Part shown: one piece after another, positions 17,788 through 28,328 of the stretch
Numbering within the stretch: position 1 is the first letter of the stretch
How the letters are laid out: the number at the start of each line of letters is the position of its first letter
From: Candidatus Enterococcus wittei
GTDB lineage: Bacteria > Bacillota > Bacilli > Lactobacillales > Enterococcaceae
Direction of reading: 5' to 3'
DNA length: 64,000 bases
NCBI RefSeq assembly: GCF_002140175.1
Contig: NZ_NGMO01000001.1
Coordinates: forward strand, 229,686 to 293,685
Translations under genes and position numbers: made by a program
The notes under the pieces: model-generated
The model's database searches: none
What the model saw: the letters and a program-made list of their open reading frames with translations, nothing else
Told to the model about the DNA's origin: nothing

Positions 17788-17873
17788 TCTTTGCCTTGTC
17801 CAATTGACTGAAATTAGGCAATGGCTTATTTCAATGAAAAGCTAATTCATGCTTTCATTGTTATCCATAAAAT

Positions 17874-17943
17874 GGAACAAAAAAATAAGCCCTCTCTTTT
17901 CGTATAATAAGAAACGAATATAAATGAGAGAGCTTATTGTTCC
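17874..17943 (-). terminator. apt terminator
   Basis: GGAACAA and ATAAGCCCTCTC pair with GAGAGAGCTTATTGTTCC around an A+T-rich loop; the minus-strand reading ends in TTATTTTTTTG. It lies 27 nt past the apt stop. Confidence 0.8.
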
Positions 17944-17969
17944 AATCAAAACACGTTACTGAATAATTT

Positions 17970-18482
17970 TTAATATTCCATCAAGGTGATCATATCATAG
18001 CCTTTGATTTTGTCACGGCCTTTAAGACCCATCAATTCGATCAAGAATGCACAGCCAACAACTACGCCACCAAGTTCTTCAATTAGTTCGATCGTTGCTT
18101 TGATTGTCCCGCCTGTTGCTAATAGATCATCACAGATCAATACTCTTTGACCAGGTTTAATCGCATCTTTATGAAGAGTCAATGTGTCCGTACCGTATTC
18201 AAGTCCATAAGTTACTTCGATTGTTTCACGAGGTAGTTTCCCTTTTTTGCGTACAGGTGCAAATCCTACACCTAGCTCATAAGCGACTGGGCAACCAACG
18301 ATAAAACCACGTGCCTCTGGTCCGACTACCATATCAATGCGTTTTTCTTTTGCATAGTTTACAATCTGTTTCGTTGCCTCACGATACGCATCTCCATCTG
18401 CCATCAATGGTGAAATATCCCGAAAAATGATTCCTTCCGATGGATAATCAGGGATACTAGCAATATAATCTTTTAAATCCAC
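17970..18482 (-). CDS. apt: Adenine phosphoribosyltransferase
   Basis: This 170-residue salvage enzyme makes AMP from adenine and PRPP. Seen: [16 protein letters not shown] near the N-terminus, [10 protein letters not shown] and the PRPP-binding motif [14 protein letters not shown] use the GTG at 18482 ([14 protein letters not shown]), which has AGGAGGAAACATAAAA before it and gives the family-standard length; a longer frame would begin inside the recJ stop region. It follows recJ by 14 nt in the same direction, the recJ-apt pair seen in many Firmicutes. Confidence 0.96.
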   Translation of the reverse strand: MDLKDYIASIPDYPSEGIIFRDISPLMADGDAYREATKQIVNYAKEKRIDMVVGPEARGFIVGCPVAYELGVGFAPVRKKGKLPRETIEVTYGLEYGTDTLTLHKDAIKPGQRVLICDDLLATGGTIKATIELIEELGGVVVGCAFLIELMGLKGRDKIKGYDMITLMEY

Positions 18483-18496
18483 TTTTATGTTTCCTC

Positions 18497-20794
18497 CTAG
18501 GTTGTTAACCATTTTTTTATGGTTGGAATATCACTTAACAGCAAAAATTCCTCAACTTTAATTTTCTTTAGTCGCTTCTGATAATGACTACTATCAGTCA
18601 ACGGATGACTCTCAGGAGTCGCGACTTTTTCTAAAACGCCATTTTCTATTGTAACAAACTTCAATTCAAAAAACACCTGTATCATAAAAATTAATAATTT
18701 TTGTGGTATCTTCAAATACTGTGCAATCGCTCCTAGTTTGTGGCGGATATCGATTTTTTCTTGCGCATGAATCAGTTTGAATAGTCTAGCATATTGTTCT
18801 CTAGAACCGACACCATTCAAATAAGCTTCATCGATTGAAATCCCTAACAAATAGATTCGGCTAAATGACCCTATTGAAAGAATCTCTTTTAGTACATTTA
18901 ATTCTTCAGGACAATCAACGATGACCAATGAGTGAATCCTTTGGGCATGAAGACGTTCTTCAAATGTTGCTAAATCTTCAAATAAGATAACTTGCTTTTG
19001 AACTTCCTCGTTCAATTCTTTGAGCGATTGCTCAGAAAAAGCCACGTATACTGCTTCTTTCACTTCTTCTGGCATTATGCGATAACGTTTCGCTCGCCAG
19101 TCGAAAACCTGCAAACCATCAACTGCAAAATCTGTGACCAGCAGTTGTGGTTTTTTTCTCCCGTTCCATTCATTAATGGATAATTTCCCTATCACATTGA
19201 CATCATCTGTTAAAAATTCATTCTCCTCTGCACCAAATCCAAATGCGACTGCATCTAGTTGGCTGGCTTCATCGATAATGGAAAGCTTCAAATGTTGCTG
19301 GGTAGTTCCGATTCTTCTTGTGTTTTCAACAGTGACTTGTTTGAATAAAAATGTTGGTTCTGGATTATCTGTTCCAAAAGGAGCTAGTAATCTCAGTGAC
19401 TCGATCCCTTCCACCGTAATATCTTTTGGAGAAACTACTTCATCGATCATAAGCACTGGTCCTTTAGATAAATCAATTTGATTTTTCTCAATGTATTGAT
19501 TCATCTGCTCCTGTAAACGATCGATGTTTTCTGCTGGCATCGTTAAGCCCACGGCCGCATGGTGTCCACCAAAAAAAGTAAACAATTCACGCATCTCATT
19601 CAGCATTTCAAATAGATTCAACGCTTCGATACTACGCCCTGAACCTTTGGCTATCTTACCTTCTTTGACACCAAGAACGATCGTTGGTTTGCCTGTTTGA
19701 TTCATGATTTTACCGGCAACGATTCCTAGTACCCCTTCATGCCAACCTTCCTTCGCTAATACGTGGATTTGATTTTCATGATTGATCATGGCTAATGCTT
19801 CATTTGTGATCTCTTCCACCGTTGCTTTACGTTTTTCATTGATCAGTTGCAATTGCTCCGCAAGTGTTTTTGCTCGTGTCTCATCGAAAGTTGCTAATAA
19901 CTCCACTGCTGGATTGGGGTCACCCATACGGCCAATTGCATTTAAGCGAGGAGCAATCGAAAAACCAATCATTGTTTCATCGACTTCTCTGATTTTAACA
20001 CCACTTTGATCAAACAATGCCTGCAAGCCGATTCGTTCGGATTGGCGAATAGCTGCTAAACCTAATACCACTAGCGTACGATTTTCATCTGTCATAGAGA
20101 CTAGATCCGCTATCGTTCCTATTGCAACTAGATCCAGAAATTCCGCAGGAGGCTCTTCCAATAACGCCGTTGCTACTTTAAAAGCAACGCCGACTCCAGC
20201 AAGTTCCCCAAAAGGATAATTCCCTTCTGGATGTCTTGGATGAACAATTGCATATGCAGGAGGGAGCTCATTTGGCAATTCATGATGGTCGGTTACAATC
20301 ACATCTACTCCACGTTGTTGCGCATAGCTAATTGCTTCATGCCCTGCAACGCCGTTATCGACTGTAACGATCAATTGTATCCCTTCATCGATCTTTTCCT
20401 GATAGACTGTTCGATTTGGACCATACCCATGTTCAAAACGGTTCGGCAAAAAGACTTCGACTTGTGCCCCCAGTAATTCCAACGTCTCTTTCATCACTGT
20501 TGCACTTGTGATGCCATCTGCATCATAATCCCCGTAAACCAAGATCGGTTCATTATTGATGACTGCTTCTTGGATTCGGCTAATTGCCTTATCCATATCA
20601 TGCATTAAATAAGGATCATGCAACGTCTGCTCTTTTGGGTTTAAAAATTTTTGTATGCTATCTTCTTCTTGGTATCCTCGCTGCCATAGCAATTGACCGA
20701 TCAAAGGAGATAGCTGCTTTTTTTCGATCATTTGGAGAAAGGATCCAGAAGGTTCTGTCTCATTTAGTTTCCAATCATAATTTGCTTGTCTCAC
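18497..20794 (-). CDS. recJ: Single-stranded-DNA-specific exonuclease RecJ
   Basis: This 765-residue 5'-3' ssDNA exonuclease acts in recombination, mismatch and base excision repair. The DHH-family metal motifs are present: [34 protein letters not shown], and DHHA1 with [11 protein letters not shown]; an OB-fold follows and a long C-terminal extension typical of Firmicute RecJ runs from about residue 560. The start is GTG at 20794, with TAGGAG 7 nt upstream. The apt gene follows after 14 nt. Confidence 0.96.
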   Translation of the reverse strand: MRQANYDWKLNETEPSGSFLQMIEKKQLSPLIGQLLWQRGYQEEDSIQKFLNPKEQTLHDPYLMHDMDKAISRIQEAVINNEPILVYGDYDADGITSATVMKETLELLGAQVEVFLPNRFEHGYGPNRTVYQEKIDEGIQLIVTVDNGVAGHEAISYAQQRGVDVIVTDHHELPNELPPAYAIVHPRHPEGNYPFGELAGVGVAFKVATALLEEPPAEFLDLVAIGTIADLVSMTDENRTLVVLGLAAIRQSERIGLQALFDQSGVKIREVDETMIGFSIAPRLNAIGRMGDPNPAVELLATFDETRAKTLAEQLQLINEKRKATVEEITNEALAMINHENQIHVLAKEGWHEGVLGIVAGKIMNQTGKPTIVLGVKEGKIAKGSGRSIEALNLFEMLNEMRELFTFFGGHHAAVGLTMPAENIDRLQEQMNQYIEKNQIDLSKGPVLMIDEVVSPKDITVEGIESLRLLAPFGTDNPEPTFLFKQVTVENTRRIGTTQQHLKLSIIDEASQLDAVAFGFGAEENEFLTDDVNVIGKLSINEWNGRKKPQLLVTDFAVDGLQVFDWRAKRYRIMPEEVKEAVYVAFSEQSLKELNEEVQKQVILFEDLATFEERLHAQRIHSLVIVDCPEELNVLKEILSIGSFSRIYLLGISIDEAYLNGVGSREQYARLFKLIHAQEKIDIRHKLGAIAQYLKIPQKLLIFMIQVFFELKFVTIENGVLEKVATPESHPLTDSSHYQKRLKKIKVEEFLLLSDIPTIKKWLTT

Positions 20795-21194
20795 TTTCTC
20801 ACTCCTAACTTAGTCATTATAGCAAACGTCTTCTTCAAAAAAAAGAATAAAGAAAAGATAACCTAACTATAAAAAATAAATTTTCAAAAGATGAATTGAA
20901 ATCCCAAAATGACTCATAAAACAAACCGGAAGATCAAAGAAAGTAGCACACTTTCAGATCATCCGGCTCAAAATGAGATAGGCAAATTTTTCAGGCTAAT
21001 TCTAGTTTTGCCAAGCATAAATTACTAACTGCTCCTTGACACTAGACCATCACAAGAAAAAAATGATTCGCTTATTTTTATCGTCTTATTTCCATAATGG
21101 ATACTTGTTTCATCCAACGATGTTGATTCTTCAATCTCAAAATTTTTCTGAGTAGAGGACTTCAACTCTTTTGTCCGCTTACGCGTCTATTTTA
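20795..21194. other. Intergenic region upstream of recJ
   Basis: Apart from the terminator at 20919-20968 and the A+T-rich recJ upstream sequence, I see nothing that can be assigned in these 400 bases. Confidence 0.5.
20919..20968 (-). terminator. Terminator downstream of the lapA-like operon
   Basis: AACAAACCGGAAGATC pairs with GATCATCCGG across an internal AAAGAAAGT/ACTTTC stem; on the minus strand TTTGTTTTA follows. It is about 230 nt past the stop at 21195. Confidence 0.7.
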
Positions 21195-21629
21195 TTAATC
21201 AAAATAATTTACGCTTTGTTTTGGTTTATGAACTGATGTTTCCTTTGGTTCGGTTAATTGTTTGATTTGTTCATTTTTTGCTTGTAATTCTGCTTGATAA
21301 GCAGCTTCCAATTCGGCTCGTTCATTTCGGAACTCTCTTTGTTGTGCTTCTGTTACTGCATCGATTTTCTTTTGAAGGTCCGTTTGACTCTCAGAAAGCT
21401 CTTTATTTAACTGTTTCAACTGCTTCTTTTGTTGCCACAAGGTTGCTGAAGCAGTCAAGAAAACAATTAGTGCCCCTATCAGTGCGGAGCCGATGATTAC
21501 TAGGATAAGTGGGGCCTGAAAAGAGGCAAACCCAAAACGAACTGGAACATTTTGGTTATTCAATACAGCAAAAACGACGATCACTAACACCAATAAAAAA
21601 CCAGCAATCACACTCGTTTGTTTTTTCAC
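21195..21629 (-). CDS. LapA-domain (DUF1049) membrane protein
   Basis: This 144-residue protein has two transmembrane helices (about 8-25 and 40-62) with the DUF1049/LapA core NNQNVPVRFGFASFQAPLILVIIGSALIGALIVF, followed by a coiled-coil tail (about 68-130, Lys/Gln/Glu-rich). In proteobacteria LapA works with LapB in LPS control; in Gram-positives the function is unknown. It is the last gene of an apparent rnz-SDR-lapA operon, 11 nt after the SDR stop. Confidence 0.85.
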   Translation of the reverse strand: MKKQTSVIAGFLLVLVIVVFAVLNNQNVPVRFGFASFQAPLILVIIGSALIGALIVFLTASATLWQQKKQLKQLNKELSESQTDLQKKIDAVTEAQQREFRNERAELEAAYQAELQAKNEQIKQLTEPKETSVHKPKQSVNYFD

Positions 21630-21640
21630 TTACTCTCCAC

Positions 21641-22429
21641 CTACTTTTTATTAAAAATTCCACCTGCAAGATAATCGCCAATCGTCGGGAACAAGCCATA
21701 AAATTTCGCTGCAATTTCGAGGATGACTGGCTGATTGATCTCTCGTTTTGGATGTTTCATATTACGGACGATGATTTTGGCCAGTTTAGTCGAATCAAGG
21801 ACAAGTTTCCCTACCTTTTCCAAGTAGGAACCACTTGGATCGGCTTTACCGAAGAAATCCGTTTCAATCGGCCCAGGATTGACTGTCGTTACTGCGACAC
21901 CTAGTGGTTTCAATTCTAAGCGTAATGCATTGGAAAAACCGATCACAGCGAATTTTGTCGCAGAATAAACTGTCGATTTTGCTGTAGCCATTTTCCCTGC
22001 CATTGAAGCAATGTTGATGATATGACCTTGTCTATTTTCAGCCATATCGATGGCAAATTTTTGAGTCAAGACCATCATACCTAACACATTCACTTCAAAC
22101 ATATCATACGCTCGACCAAGATCAAAGGATAAAAAGTCTTCAAAGATACCAAAGCCTGCATTGTTGACTAAAATATCGACTGTACCAACTTCTCTTTTTA
22201 CCTGTTCGTATAATTCTTCCACACTCTCAGGATCACTGACGTCTAGTTGAAAGGCATAAGCAGGGTTGCCACTTAATTGTCGGCATTTTTCTTTTACTTC
22301 ATTGATCTGCTGAACCCGTCTAGCACACGTAATCACGATTGCGCCCTGTTTCGCTGCTTCATAACAGATTTCTGCGCCTAAGCCACCTGATCCCCCTGTG
22401 ACGAGTACTACTTTGTTTTCTAAGTCCAT
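21641..22429 (-). CDS. Short-chain dehydrogenase/reductase (YqjQ-like)
   Basis: This 262-residue classical SDR has the cofactor motif [12 protein letters not shown] (residues near 90), the catalytic Ser in NIASMAG and YSATK (Tyr/Lys). Arg residues after the first strand (CARRVQQ) favour NADP(H), an inference. The start overlaps the rnz stop by 10 nt; the rnz-yqjQ pairing is conserved in Bacillus. The substrate is unknown. Confidence 0.92.
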   Translation of the reverse strand: MDLENKVVLVTGGSGGLGAEICYEAAKQGAIVITCARRVQQINEVKEKCRQLSGNPAYAFQLDVSDPESVEELYEQVKREVGTVDILVNNAGFGIFEDFLSFDLGRAYDMFEVNVLGMMVLTQKFAIDMAENRQGHIINIASMAGKMATAKSTVYSATKFAVIGFSNALRLELKPLGVAVTTVNPGPIETDFFGKADPSGSYLEKVGKLVLDSTKLAKIIVRNMKHPKREINQPVILEIAAKFYGLFPTIGDYLAGGIFNKK

Positions 22430-23367
22430 TCATTTTCCTCCTCGCGAAATGGAATCTCTACAAGATCAAAGTCTTTCATTATTCTTGTATTTGGAAAGAT
22501 TTCTTTCGCTTCATTTTCAAGTTCAAGCGCAGCTTTTCCTAGATACCTCGCGCTAATATGCGTCAATAACAACTGTTTTGTTTCAGCCTCTTTTGCCACT
22601 TCTGCAGCTTGATGTGTCGTGGAATGAAAATAATTGTGGGCCATTTTAGCCTCATTTTTATTAAACGTACTCTCATGTACCAAGACATCACTATCCTTAG
22701 CTAATAAAACGGAATTAGAGGTTTTACGAGTATCCCCTAAAATGGTGATAATCCGACCTTTCTTATCTGGTCCCACAAATTGGCGACCATCGATCACTCG
22801 ACCATCTTCTAATTGGACTGTTTCCCCTTTTTTTAGTTCCCCATAGATCGGTCCAGCCGGTATAGCCATTTCTTTTAGTTTTTCTACTTGTAACTCGCCT
22901 TTATGATCGTGTTCTACAACGCGATAGCCAAAACTATCGATCCCATGGCTAAGTTTTTTTGTGTAGACTGAGAATTCTTGATCTTGAAAAATTGGCTGAT
23001 CCTCTCTTAATTCAATGAATTTTAATGGATAGCTAAGTTTCGTTTGGGAAATACTTAAAGAATTCCTGATAAACTGCTCAATCCCTTGCGGACCGTAAAT
23101 CTCTAAAGGTGTTTCTCCTCCTTGGAAAGAGCGACTACTGATCAACCCAGGAAGTCCAAAAATATGGTCCCCATGTAAATGAGTGATGAATATTTTTCCA
23201 ATTTTCCTCGGACGGATGTTCGTTCGTAAAATTTGCATCTGAGTTCCTTCACCGCAGTCAAATAACCAAACTTCATTGCGTTCATCCAAGAGTTTTAAAG
23301 CAATACTTGAAACATTTCGATGTTTCGCCGGTACACCTGCACCAGTTCCTAAAAATTGTAATTCCAT
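22420..23367 (-). CDS. rnz: Ribonuclease Z
   Basis: This 315-residue metallo-beta-lactamase-fold endonuclease removes 3' trailers from tRNA precursors lacking encoded CCA. Seen: [21 protein letters not shown] at the start, the zinc motif [14 protein letters not shown], the later ligand region GDTRKT, HESTF and HISARY. Length and motifs fit the short bacterial form. It is first in a three-gene operon with the SDR and the lapA-like gene. Confidence 0.96.
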   Translation of the reverse strand: MELQFLGTGAGVPAKHRNVSSIALKLLDERNEVWLFDCGEGTQMQILRTNIRPRKIGKIFITHLHGDHIFGLPGLISSRSFQGGETPLEIYGPQGIEQFIRNSLSISQTKLSYPLKFIELREDQPIFQDQEFSVYTKKLSHGIDSFGYRVVEHDHKGELQVEKLKEMAIPAGPIYGELKKGETVQLEDGRVIDGRQFVGPDKKGRIITILGDTRKTSNSVLLAKDSDVLVHESTFNKNEAKMAHNYFHSTTHQAAEVAKEAETKQLLLTHISARYLGKAALELENEAKEIFPNTRIMKDFDLVEIPFREEENEWT

Positions 23368-23575
23368 AATCTACCTGACTTTCTTTAAGCTCTAATTAAT
23401 TTTAGGGGAATTCCAACCGATAATCAACTGAAAGTCGTAAGTTCCCTGAATTTTTCAAACATAAAGAGAAAAGAATGAATAACTTACGGGATAATCCATG
23501 CGCCTACTTCAAAAAAGTTTTCTTAAAAGTTTTTCTTAGTGTTTCTTTATTTGACCAAAATATATTTTGAGATAC

Positions 23576-24160
23576 TTAAGATGGTGTCGAATCATCAGTT
23601 TCATCTACTGACTTCTGATGTTTTTCCTTCCAGTTCTTTTGTGCCGTTTCTTTCGCATGTTTTTCCAATTCTGCCGCATCATGTACATCTTTTTCCACTT
23701 CTTCGTAATCTAACCGAGTGATTTCTCCCCCTAGTTCCATCATGACTAATTGATTCAATGGGCGATTGTCTTCTTCTTCTGCAATCAAGATCAAACCTGT
23801 TGCTCCTTCACCAATTTTGTTACTAACAAAATCAAATACCGTTTGGGCATCTTTGATCTCTTTTGCATCTTGCGTTGCGCCAATCATACCGCCGGCAAAC
23901 CAGCCAAGTAGAATTCCTAGTGGTCCTCCCAAGACACCGACAAGCATGCCTATCAAACCGCCTTTTGATGAGTTATTACTACCAGTGAAATCCAAAAAGT
24001 CTTCGATCTTAAATTGATGAGTGCCATTTGGTACATGACTGATCACAGCCATTTGTTCCCCTTTGATTGCTCGGGTGCCATGTAGCTTTTTGATTTCTGA
24101 AAAAGCTTGATACGCTTGACTTTCTATCTGGAAATTTAAAATAATGACCCGTTTACTCAT
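23576..24160 (-). CDS. DUF1269-like membrane-associated protein
   Basis: This 194-residue protein starts MSKRVIILNFQIESQAYQAFSEIKKL, followed by a glycine-rich hydrophobic segment (about 72-96, KGGLIGMLVGVLGGPLGILLGWFAGGMIG) and a charged C-terminal tail rich in Lys/Glu. The pattern fits DUF1269-type proteins, whose role is unknown. The start at 24160 follows GAGGCGGTTTTA; the longer frame adds 39 unsupported codons. It stands alone, between rnz and obg. Confidence 0.82.
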   Translation of the reverse strand: MSKRVIILNFQIESQAYQAFSEIKKLHGTRAIKGEQMAVISHVPNGTHQFKIEDFLDFTGSNNSSKGGLIGMLVGVLGGPLGILLGWFAGGMIGATQDAKEIKDAQTVFDFVSNKIGEGATGLILIAEEEDNRPLNQLVMMELGGEITRLDYEEVEKDVHDAAELEKHAKETAQKNWKEKHQKSVDETDDSTPS

Positions 24161-24252
24161 TAAAACCGCCTCTTTCTTAACATTTTCTTTTAGTTTAACG
24201 TGGAACAAGTAAAAATAAAAGGAAAAGACTTCAGAAAAATAACAACCTGTAC

Positions 24253-24295
24253 AAAAAAAGAGAAGCTGTGACCACAATCACAACTCCTCTTTTGC
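24253..24295 (-). terminator. obg terminator
   Basis: AAAAGAGAAGCTGTGA pairs with TCACAACTCCTCTTTT; the minus strand continues into TTTTTTTG. It begins 11 nt after the obg stop. Confidence 0.85.
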
Positions 24296-24305
24296 TCTTT
24301 TCTTT

Positions 24306-25619
24306 TTACTCAACGAATTCGAATTCAAATTCACCGATACGTACCAAGTCTCCGTCTTTTGCTCCACGTGCGCGTAATGCATCATCTACGCCCATCCCAC
24401 GTAACTGACGAGCAAAACGCATGACTGTTTCATCGTGATCAAAATTCGTCATTTGGAATAGTTTTTCGATTTTCTCTCCAGAAAGAACCCAAGTTGCATC
24501 AGAGTTACGATCAATAGTGAATTCAGGCTCATCTGGATTAAATCCATAATGAACTGTTTCTTCCTCAATCTCTTCTTCATACAATGGAAATTCTGGTGTC
24601 ACTTCTAATAAATCAGCCGTTGCATTCAATAAAGCATCGAGCCCTTTTCGAGTCACACCTGAAACTGGGAAGACTGGAATATCATCTGCAAATTCATCTT
24701 CTTTGTTTTTGTTCAATTGTTCTTTGAACTTTTCTAGATTTTCTTGCGCATCGGGCATGTCCATTTTGTTTGCGACAATGATTTGAGGGCGTTCTAGTAA
24801 ACGTAGATTGTGAGAAGCTAATTCATGATTGATTGCTTCATAATCTTCATACGGATCGCGTCCTTCCATACCACTCATATCGATCACATGTAAAATGACC
24901 CGAGTGCGTTCAATGTGACGTAAAAATTGCGTCCCTAAACCTACCCCTTGTGAAGCCCCTTCAATCAATCCGGGTAAGTCAGCAGCAGCAAAACTACGTC
25001 CATCGCTAGTTGTGACCATTCCAAGATTAGGAACTAATGTAGTGAAATGATAGGCACCGATTTTTGGTCGAGCAGATGAAATCACAGAAAGCAATGTGGA
25101 TTTACCTACAGAAGGGAATCCTACTAAACCAACATCTGCCAACACTTTTAATTCCAATTCGATTTTTCTTTCTTGCCCTGGTTCCCCATTCTCAGCAATT
25201 TCTGGTGCTGGATTTCGTGGAGATGCAAAACGGATATTGCCTCGACCACCACGGCCACCTCTTGCAACAACTAGTGTCTGACCATCTTCGATCAAATCAC
25301 CTAATAAAGCACCCGTTTGTGCATCCCGTACTGTCGTTCCTTGAGGAACTTTGACATACGTATCTTCTGACCCACGACCATGCATACCTTTACTCATGCC
25401 ATTTTCACCTGGTTGGGCTTTGAAATGACGATTAAAACGAAAATCCATCAACGTACGTAATCCTTCATCAACAACTAAGATCACATCACCGCCGTGACCT
25501 CCGTCACCACCAGCTGGTCCACCATCAGGTACATACTTTTCTCTTCGGAATGCCACCATTCCGTCTCCACCCTTACCAGCCTTCACGTCGATCGTTACTT
25601 GATCTAAAAACATGGACAT
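24306..25619 (-). CDS. obg: GTPase Obg/CgtA
   Basis: This 437-residue ribosome-assembly and stress GTPase has the glycine-rich Obg fold (1-158, e.g. [14 protein letters not shown]), a G domain with [22 protein letters not shown] and SGVT, and a C-terminal OCT domain (about 355-430) typical of Gram-positive Obg. AATAGGAGGACGAAAAT precedes the first ATG; a second in-frame ATG is two codons on. Monocistronic. Confidence 0.97.
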   Translation of the reverse strand: MSMFLDQVTIDVKAGKGGDGMVAFRREKYVPDGGPAGGDGGHGGDVILVVDEGLRTLMDFRFNRHFKAQPGENGMSKGMHGRGSEDTYVKVPQGTTVRDAQTGALLGDLIEDGQTLVVARGGRGGRGNIRFASPRNPAPEIAENGEPGQERKIELELKVLADVGLVGFPSVGKSTLLSVISSARPKIGAYHFTTLVPNLGMVTTSDGRSFAAADLPGLIEGASQGVGLGTQFLRHIERTRVILHVIDMSGMEGRDPYEDYEAINHELASHNLRLLERPQIIVANKMDMPDAQENLEKFKEQLNKNKEDEFADDIPVFPVSGVTRKGLDALLNATADLLEVTPEFPLYEEEIEEETVHYGFNPDEPEFTIDRNSDATWVLSGEKIEKLFQMTNFDHDETVMRFARQLRGMGVDDALRARGAKDGDLVRIGEFEFEFVE

Positions 25620-25807
25620 ATTTTCGTCCTCCTATTTCATCTATCTATTATTACAAATTAATGACTACCTGAATCTCCACAATAAACACAAGTCCAGTCT
25701 ATTTTATCGGTCAAACACACTTTTGTCCATCATTAAACAGAAAATTTAAGCATCTATTACTGATTACTTCCATCTTATTTTACTGCAAAGGACATGGAAA
25801 ACAAATA

Positions 25808-25882
25808 ATAAAGAAGCTTTAGACTGGCATATCCGTTTAAAAGAGAACTTCTTCTTATCGAAATATGCTAGTCTTAGCTTCT
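25808..25882 (-). terminator. Long hairpin overlapping the stop of the alpha/beta-hydrolase gene
   Basis: AGAAGCTTTAGACTGGCATAT pairs with ATATGCTAGTCTTAGCTTCT around a 30-nt loop that itself has GAACTTC-like inner pairing. The right arm reaches the stop codon at 25881. The minus-strand T-run is weak (TTTATTATTTG). Confidence 0.7.
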
Positions 25883-26813
25883 ATTTTCCATACTTATTCA
25901 AAAATTCTTTCACTACTTCTTGGTATTTTTCTGGATCTGCACTATAAGCTTTTGCATGTTCGGCCTTTGGTACACTATATTTTTCTTTTGGCCCTTTAGT
26001 TGCTTCGTAAACTTGATCCAACATTTCATATGGAACGAAGGTATCTGATTCACCATGAATAAATAACGTAGGAAGAGTGTTTTTTTGCAATTGCTTCACT
26101 GCATTTGCTTCACCAAAAAAATAACCTGCTCTAGCTTTCGTCATTAAACTCGTCACCGGTATCAGAGGAAATGGCGGAAGATTGAATAATTCATCCAATT
26201 GATAACTCAATTCCTCATTCACCGTAGAATAGCCACAGTCTTCGATGATGGCTTTCACATTTTCTGGCAATGTTTCGCCACTTGTCATCATCACAGTAGC
26301 AGCACCCATGCTGATTCCGTAAAGTACGATTTTTTCTGATGAACCATTTTCTTCAAGGACACGATTGATCCATTGTGTATAATCTTTTCTTTCAGGCCAA
26401 CCAAAACCAATATAATTTCCTTCGCTTTTTCCATGCCCACGAGCATCAGGAACCAAGACATTATAGCCTAAATCATGAAACATTTTCGCATAATTGGCCA
26501 TTGTTTCGGCATTGCCCATATAGCCATGAGCGACAATTGCTGTCTTATCGCTTTTGTCAGCAGGTAAATAAATGGCTGACAGTTTTAAGCCATCATTAGA
26601 GGTGATGTGCCATTCACTGCGATTAGTAGAATCAGCGAACCATCTTTGAGCCTCTGTTTCTTCCCCAGTTTTTGTCGTACCTGGTGTATCTTCTTCTAAA
26701 AAGTCTTTTTGCGAAGGAACAACTGCATAGTTATAAAAATAATTGCCAGCGTAAAGCAATACGACAATTACTAGCAAAATGACCCCAATTCCTATTTTCA
26801 TCCAAAGTTTCAT
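25881..26813 (-). CDS. Membrane-anchored alpha/beta hydrolase
   Basis: This 310-residue protein has one N-terminal hydrophobic anchor (about 6-27) and an extracytoplasmic alpha/beta-hydrolase domain. The presumed triad is Ser in YGISMGAA, Asp in HGESDTFVP and His in KAEHAKAY; HGYMGNAETM forms the oxyanion-hole region. It resembles Bacillus YqkD and DUF1749-free BAAT-type hydrolases; the substrate is unknown. Monocistronic. Confidence 0.9.
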   Translation of the reverse strand: MKLWMKIGIGVILLVIVVLLYAGNYFYNYAVVPSQKDFLEEDTPGTTKTGEETEAQRWFADSTNRSEWHITSNDGLKLSAIYLPADKSDKTAIVAHGYMGNAETMANYAKMFHDLGYNVLVPDARGHGKSEGNYIGFGWPERKDYTQWINRVLEENGSSEKIVLYGISMGAATVMMTSGETLPENVKAIIEDCGYSTVNEELSYQLDELFNLPPFPLIPVTSLMTKARAGYFFGEANAVKQLQKNTLPTLFIHGESDTFVPYEMLDQVYEATKGPKEKYSVPKAEHAKAYSADPEKYQEVVKEFLNKYGK

Positions 26814-27002
26814 CGTTTACCTACCTCTTCATTTACAAAGTATCTTGAATAAAGTATAAACAAAGAAAACAAAGGATGCAATATCTGCAAAAATCAGTCA
26901 ATTATTTTAGAATTTTTTTATGCAAGCGACAAAATTTTTTTGATTGAATACGTGTCCAATTATAAATATTCCTCCATATCCGATGATCTTTAGACAACAA
27001 TC

Positions 27003-27041
27003 AAAAAAAACGAGCCTGACATGTTAAACATCGTCAGACTC
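27003..27041 (-). terminator. Terminator of the DUF871 gene
   Basis: CGAGCCTGAC pairs with GTCAGACTC, and eight T follow on the minus strand, 11 nt after the stop. Confidence 0.9.
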
Positions 27042-27051
27042 AAATCATTGA

Positions 27052-28143
27052 TTATTTATTTTCCACTAATTTGAAGTTCGACCAAGGTTTCAGGAAGTCA
27101 AGCAAGAATAATTCATCCTCTGAGATACGACCAACTACATTGACACGACCGTCATTTTTCATGTCCTTTAATGCGATTTGCGTTTCACCTTTATACTGTC
27201 CATATCCTTCGTTATCGATCAAGACATCTCCATGGGACATATCGCGTGTATTATGCGCTGGAAAAGGCTTATCTTTGTAATAAACTCGAGTCATCGTCGA
27301 ACGCAAAATATATTCGGAACGGTCTCCACGATAACTATGCAGATTATCAAACAGACAAATCCGTTCATCTTCCGTGATATCCTCTGCTACATCTACTTTT
27401 AAAGTTGGATAAGACGCATTGAATGCTTCTGCCATTGCTTTAAGTTCTGCTTCACTTGCATAAGCATTACCAATTGAAATATCATCAATCAGCCCCGTCA
27501 ACATCAAATGTTTGACTTGGGTAGAAATCTCTAGATCTCGATGATCTTCTAATGAGCATAGACCATCTTGAGTTGGCCACGGACCAAAATCAGCTGTCTG
27601 AGAATTGACAAACGCCATCGTATTTAGATTATATTTACGGAATTTTTCAGAACAGTAGACAAAATGATCATACCCCAAACCAGAATAACGATGAGGATAA
27701 AAATTATGGGATCCTAATAAATTCGAAGTATTAGGTGAATAACTCATGATATTATCGACATAATTTGTTCCAGAACTCATATTGATTTCAATTTTGATGT
27801 TATAGGGATTACGAGTCATTCTCGCTTCTTCTGCCCCAGTAAATCCGATATCTAAACGAATACCGTAGGCACCCATTTTATCAAAAAATGAAAGATCATC
27901 ATAGGAAATCTCTAATTGTTCAAATAAAGATGGGTTAATATCCACCATGACTTCCATACCTAATTGATTTGCATAATCCACTACTTTTTTAAATTCTGCT
28001 AATACCTTTTCTTTGTCATCTTTGATTTGTAACAAACTAGTGAACACACGCTTAAAACCATATTTATGCGCTAGATCTAAATATTCTTTATCTTTCTCGA
28101 ATGTCGAACGTTCTGGATAAATTGAAATACCTAATTTTCCCAT
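27052..28143 (-). CDS. DUF871 protein, MupG-like 6-phospho-N-acetylmuramidase
   Basis: This 363-residue protein has the DUF871 layout: a TIM-barrel start MGKLGISIYPERSTFEKDKEYLDLAHKYGFKRVFTSLLQ, DINPSLF, LRLDIGF, the conserved HNFYPHRYSGLG segment and a C-terminal cyclophilin-like domain. Staphylococcal MupG of this family cleaves MurNAc-6P-GlcNAc during cell-wall recycling; the same reaction is likely but unproven here. No murQ, murP or murR homologue lies beside it, so it acts as a stand-alone gene or has another disaccharide-phosphate substrate. The ATG at 28143 follows AGGAGGAATTTTGCAC; a TTG two codons earlier is less likely. Confidence 0.85.
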   Translation of the reverse strand: MGKLGISIYPERSTFEKDKEYLDLAHKYGFKRVFTSLLQIKDDKEKVLAEFKKVVDYANQLGMEVMVDINPSLFEQLEISYDDLSFFDKMGAYGIRLDIGFTGAEEARMTRNPYNIKIEINMSSGTNYVDNIMSYSPNTSNLLGSHNFYPHRYSGLGYDHFVYCSEKFRKYNLNTMAFVNSQTADFGPWPTQDGLCSLEDHRDLEISTQVKHLMLTGLIDDISIGNAYASEAELKAMAEAFNASYPTLKVDVAEDITEDERICLFDNLHSYRGDRSEYILRSTMTRVYYKDKPFPAHNTRDMSHGDVLIDNEGYGQYKGETQIALKDMKNDGRVNVVGRISEDELFLLDFLKPWSNFKLVENK

Positions 28144-28328
28144 GTGCAAAATTCCTCCTGTGTCTTCTGTTTTGTATCCACTTACATTATAACAAAGTCG
28201 CCATAAATGGTCTACACCTTTTGTGATTTAAAAAAGAAAATACCAAATTATAATAAAAACTATAGGTATTTACTATATAATTTGCTATCATTAAACATAA
28301 CGATAATAAAAGCTGAAAGGAAAGAAAA

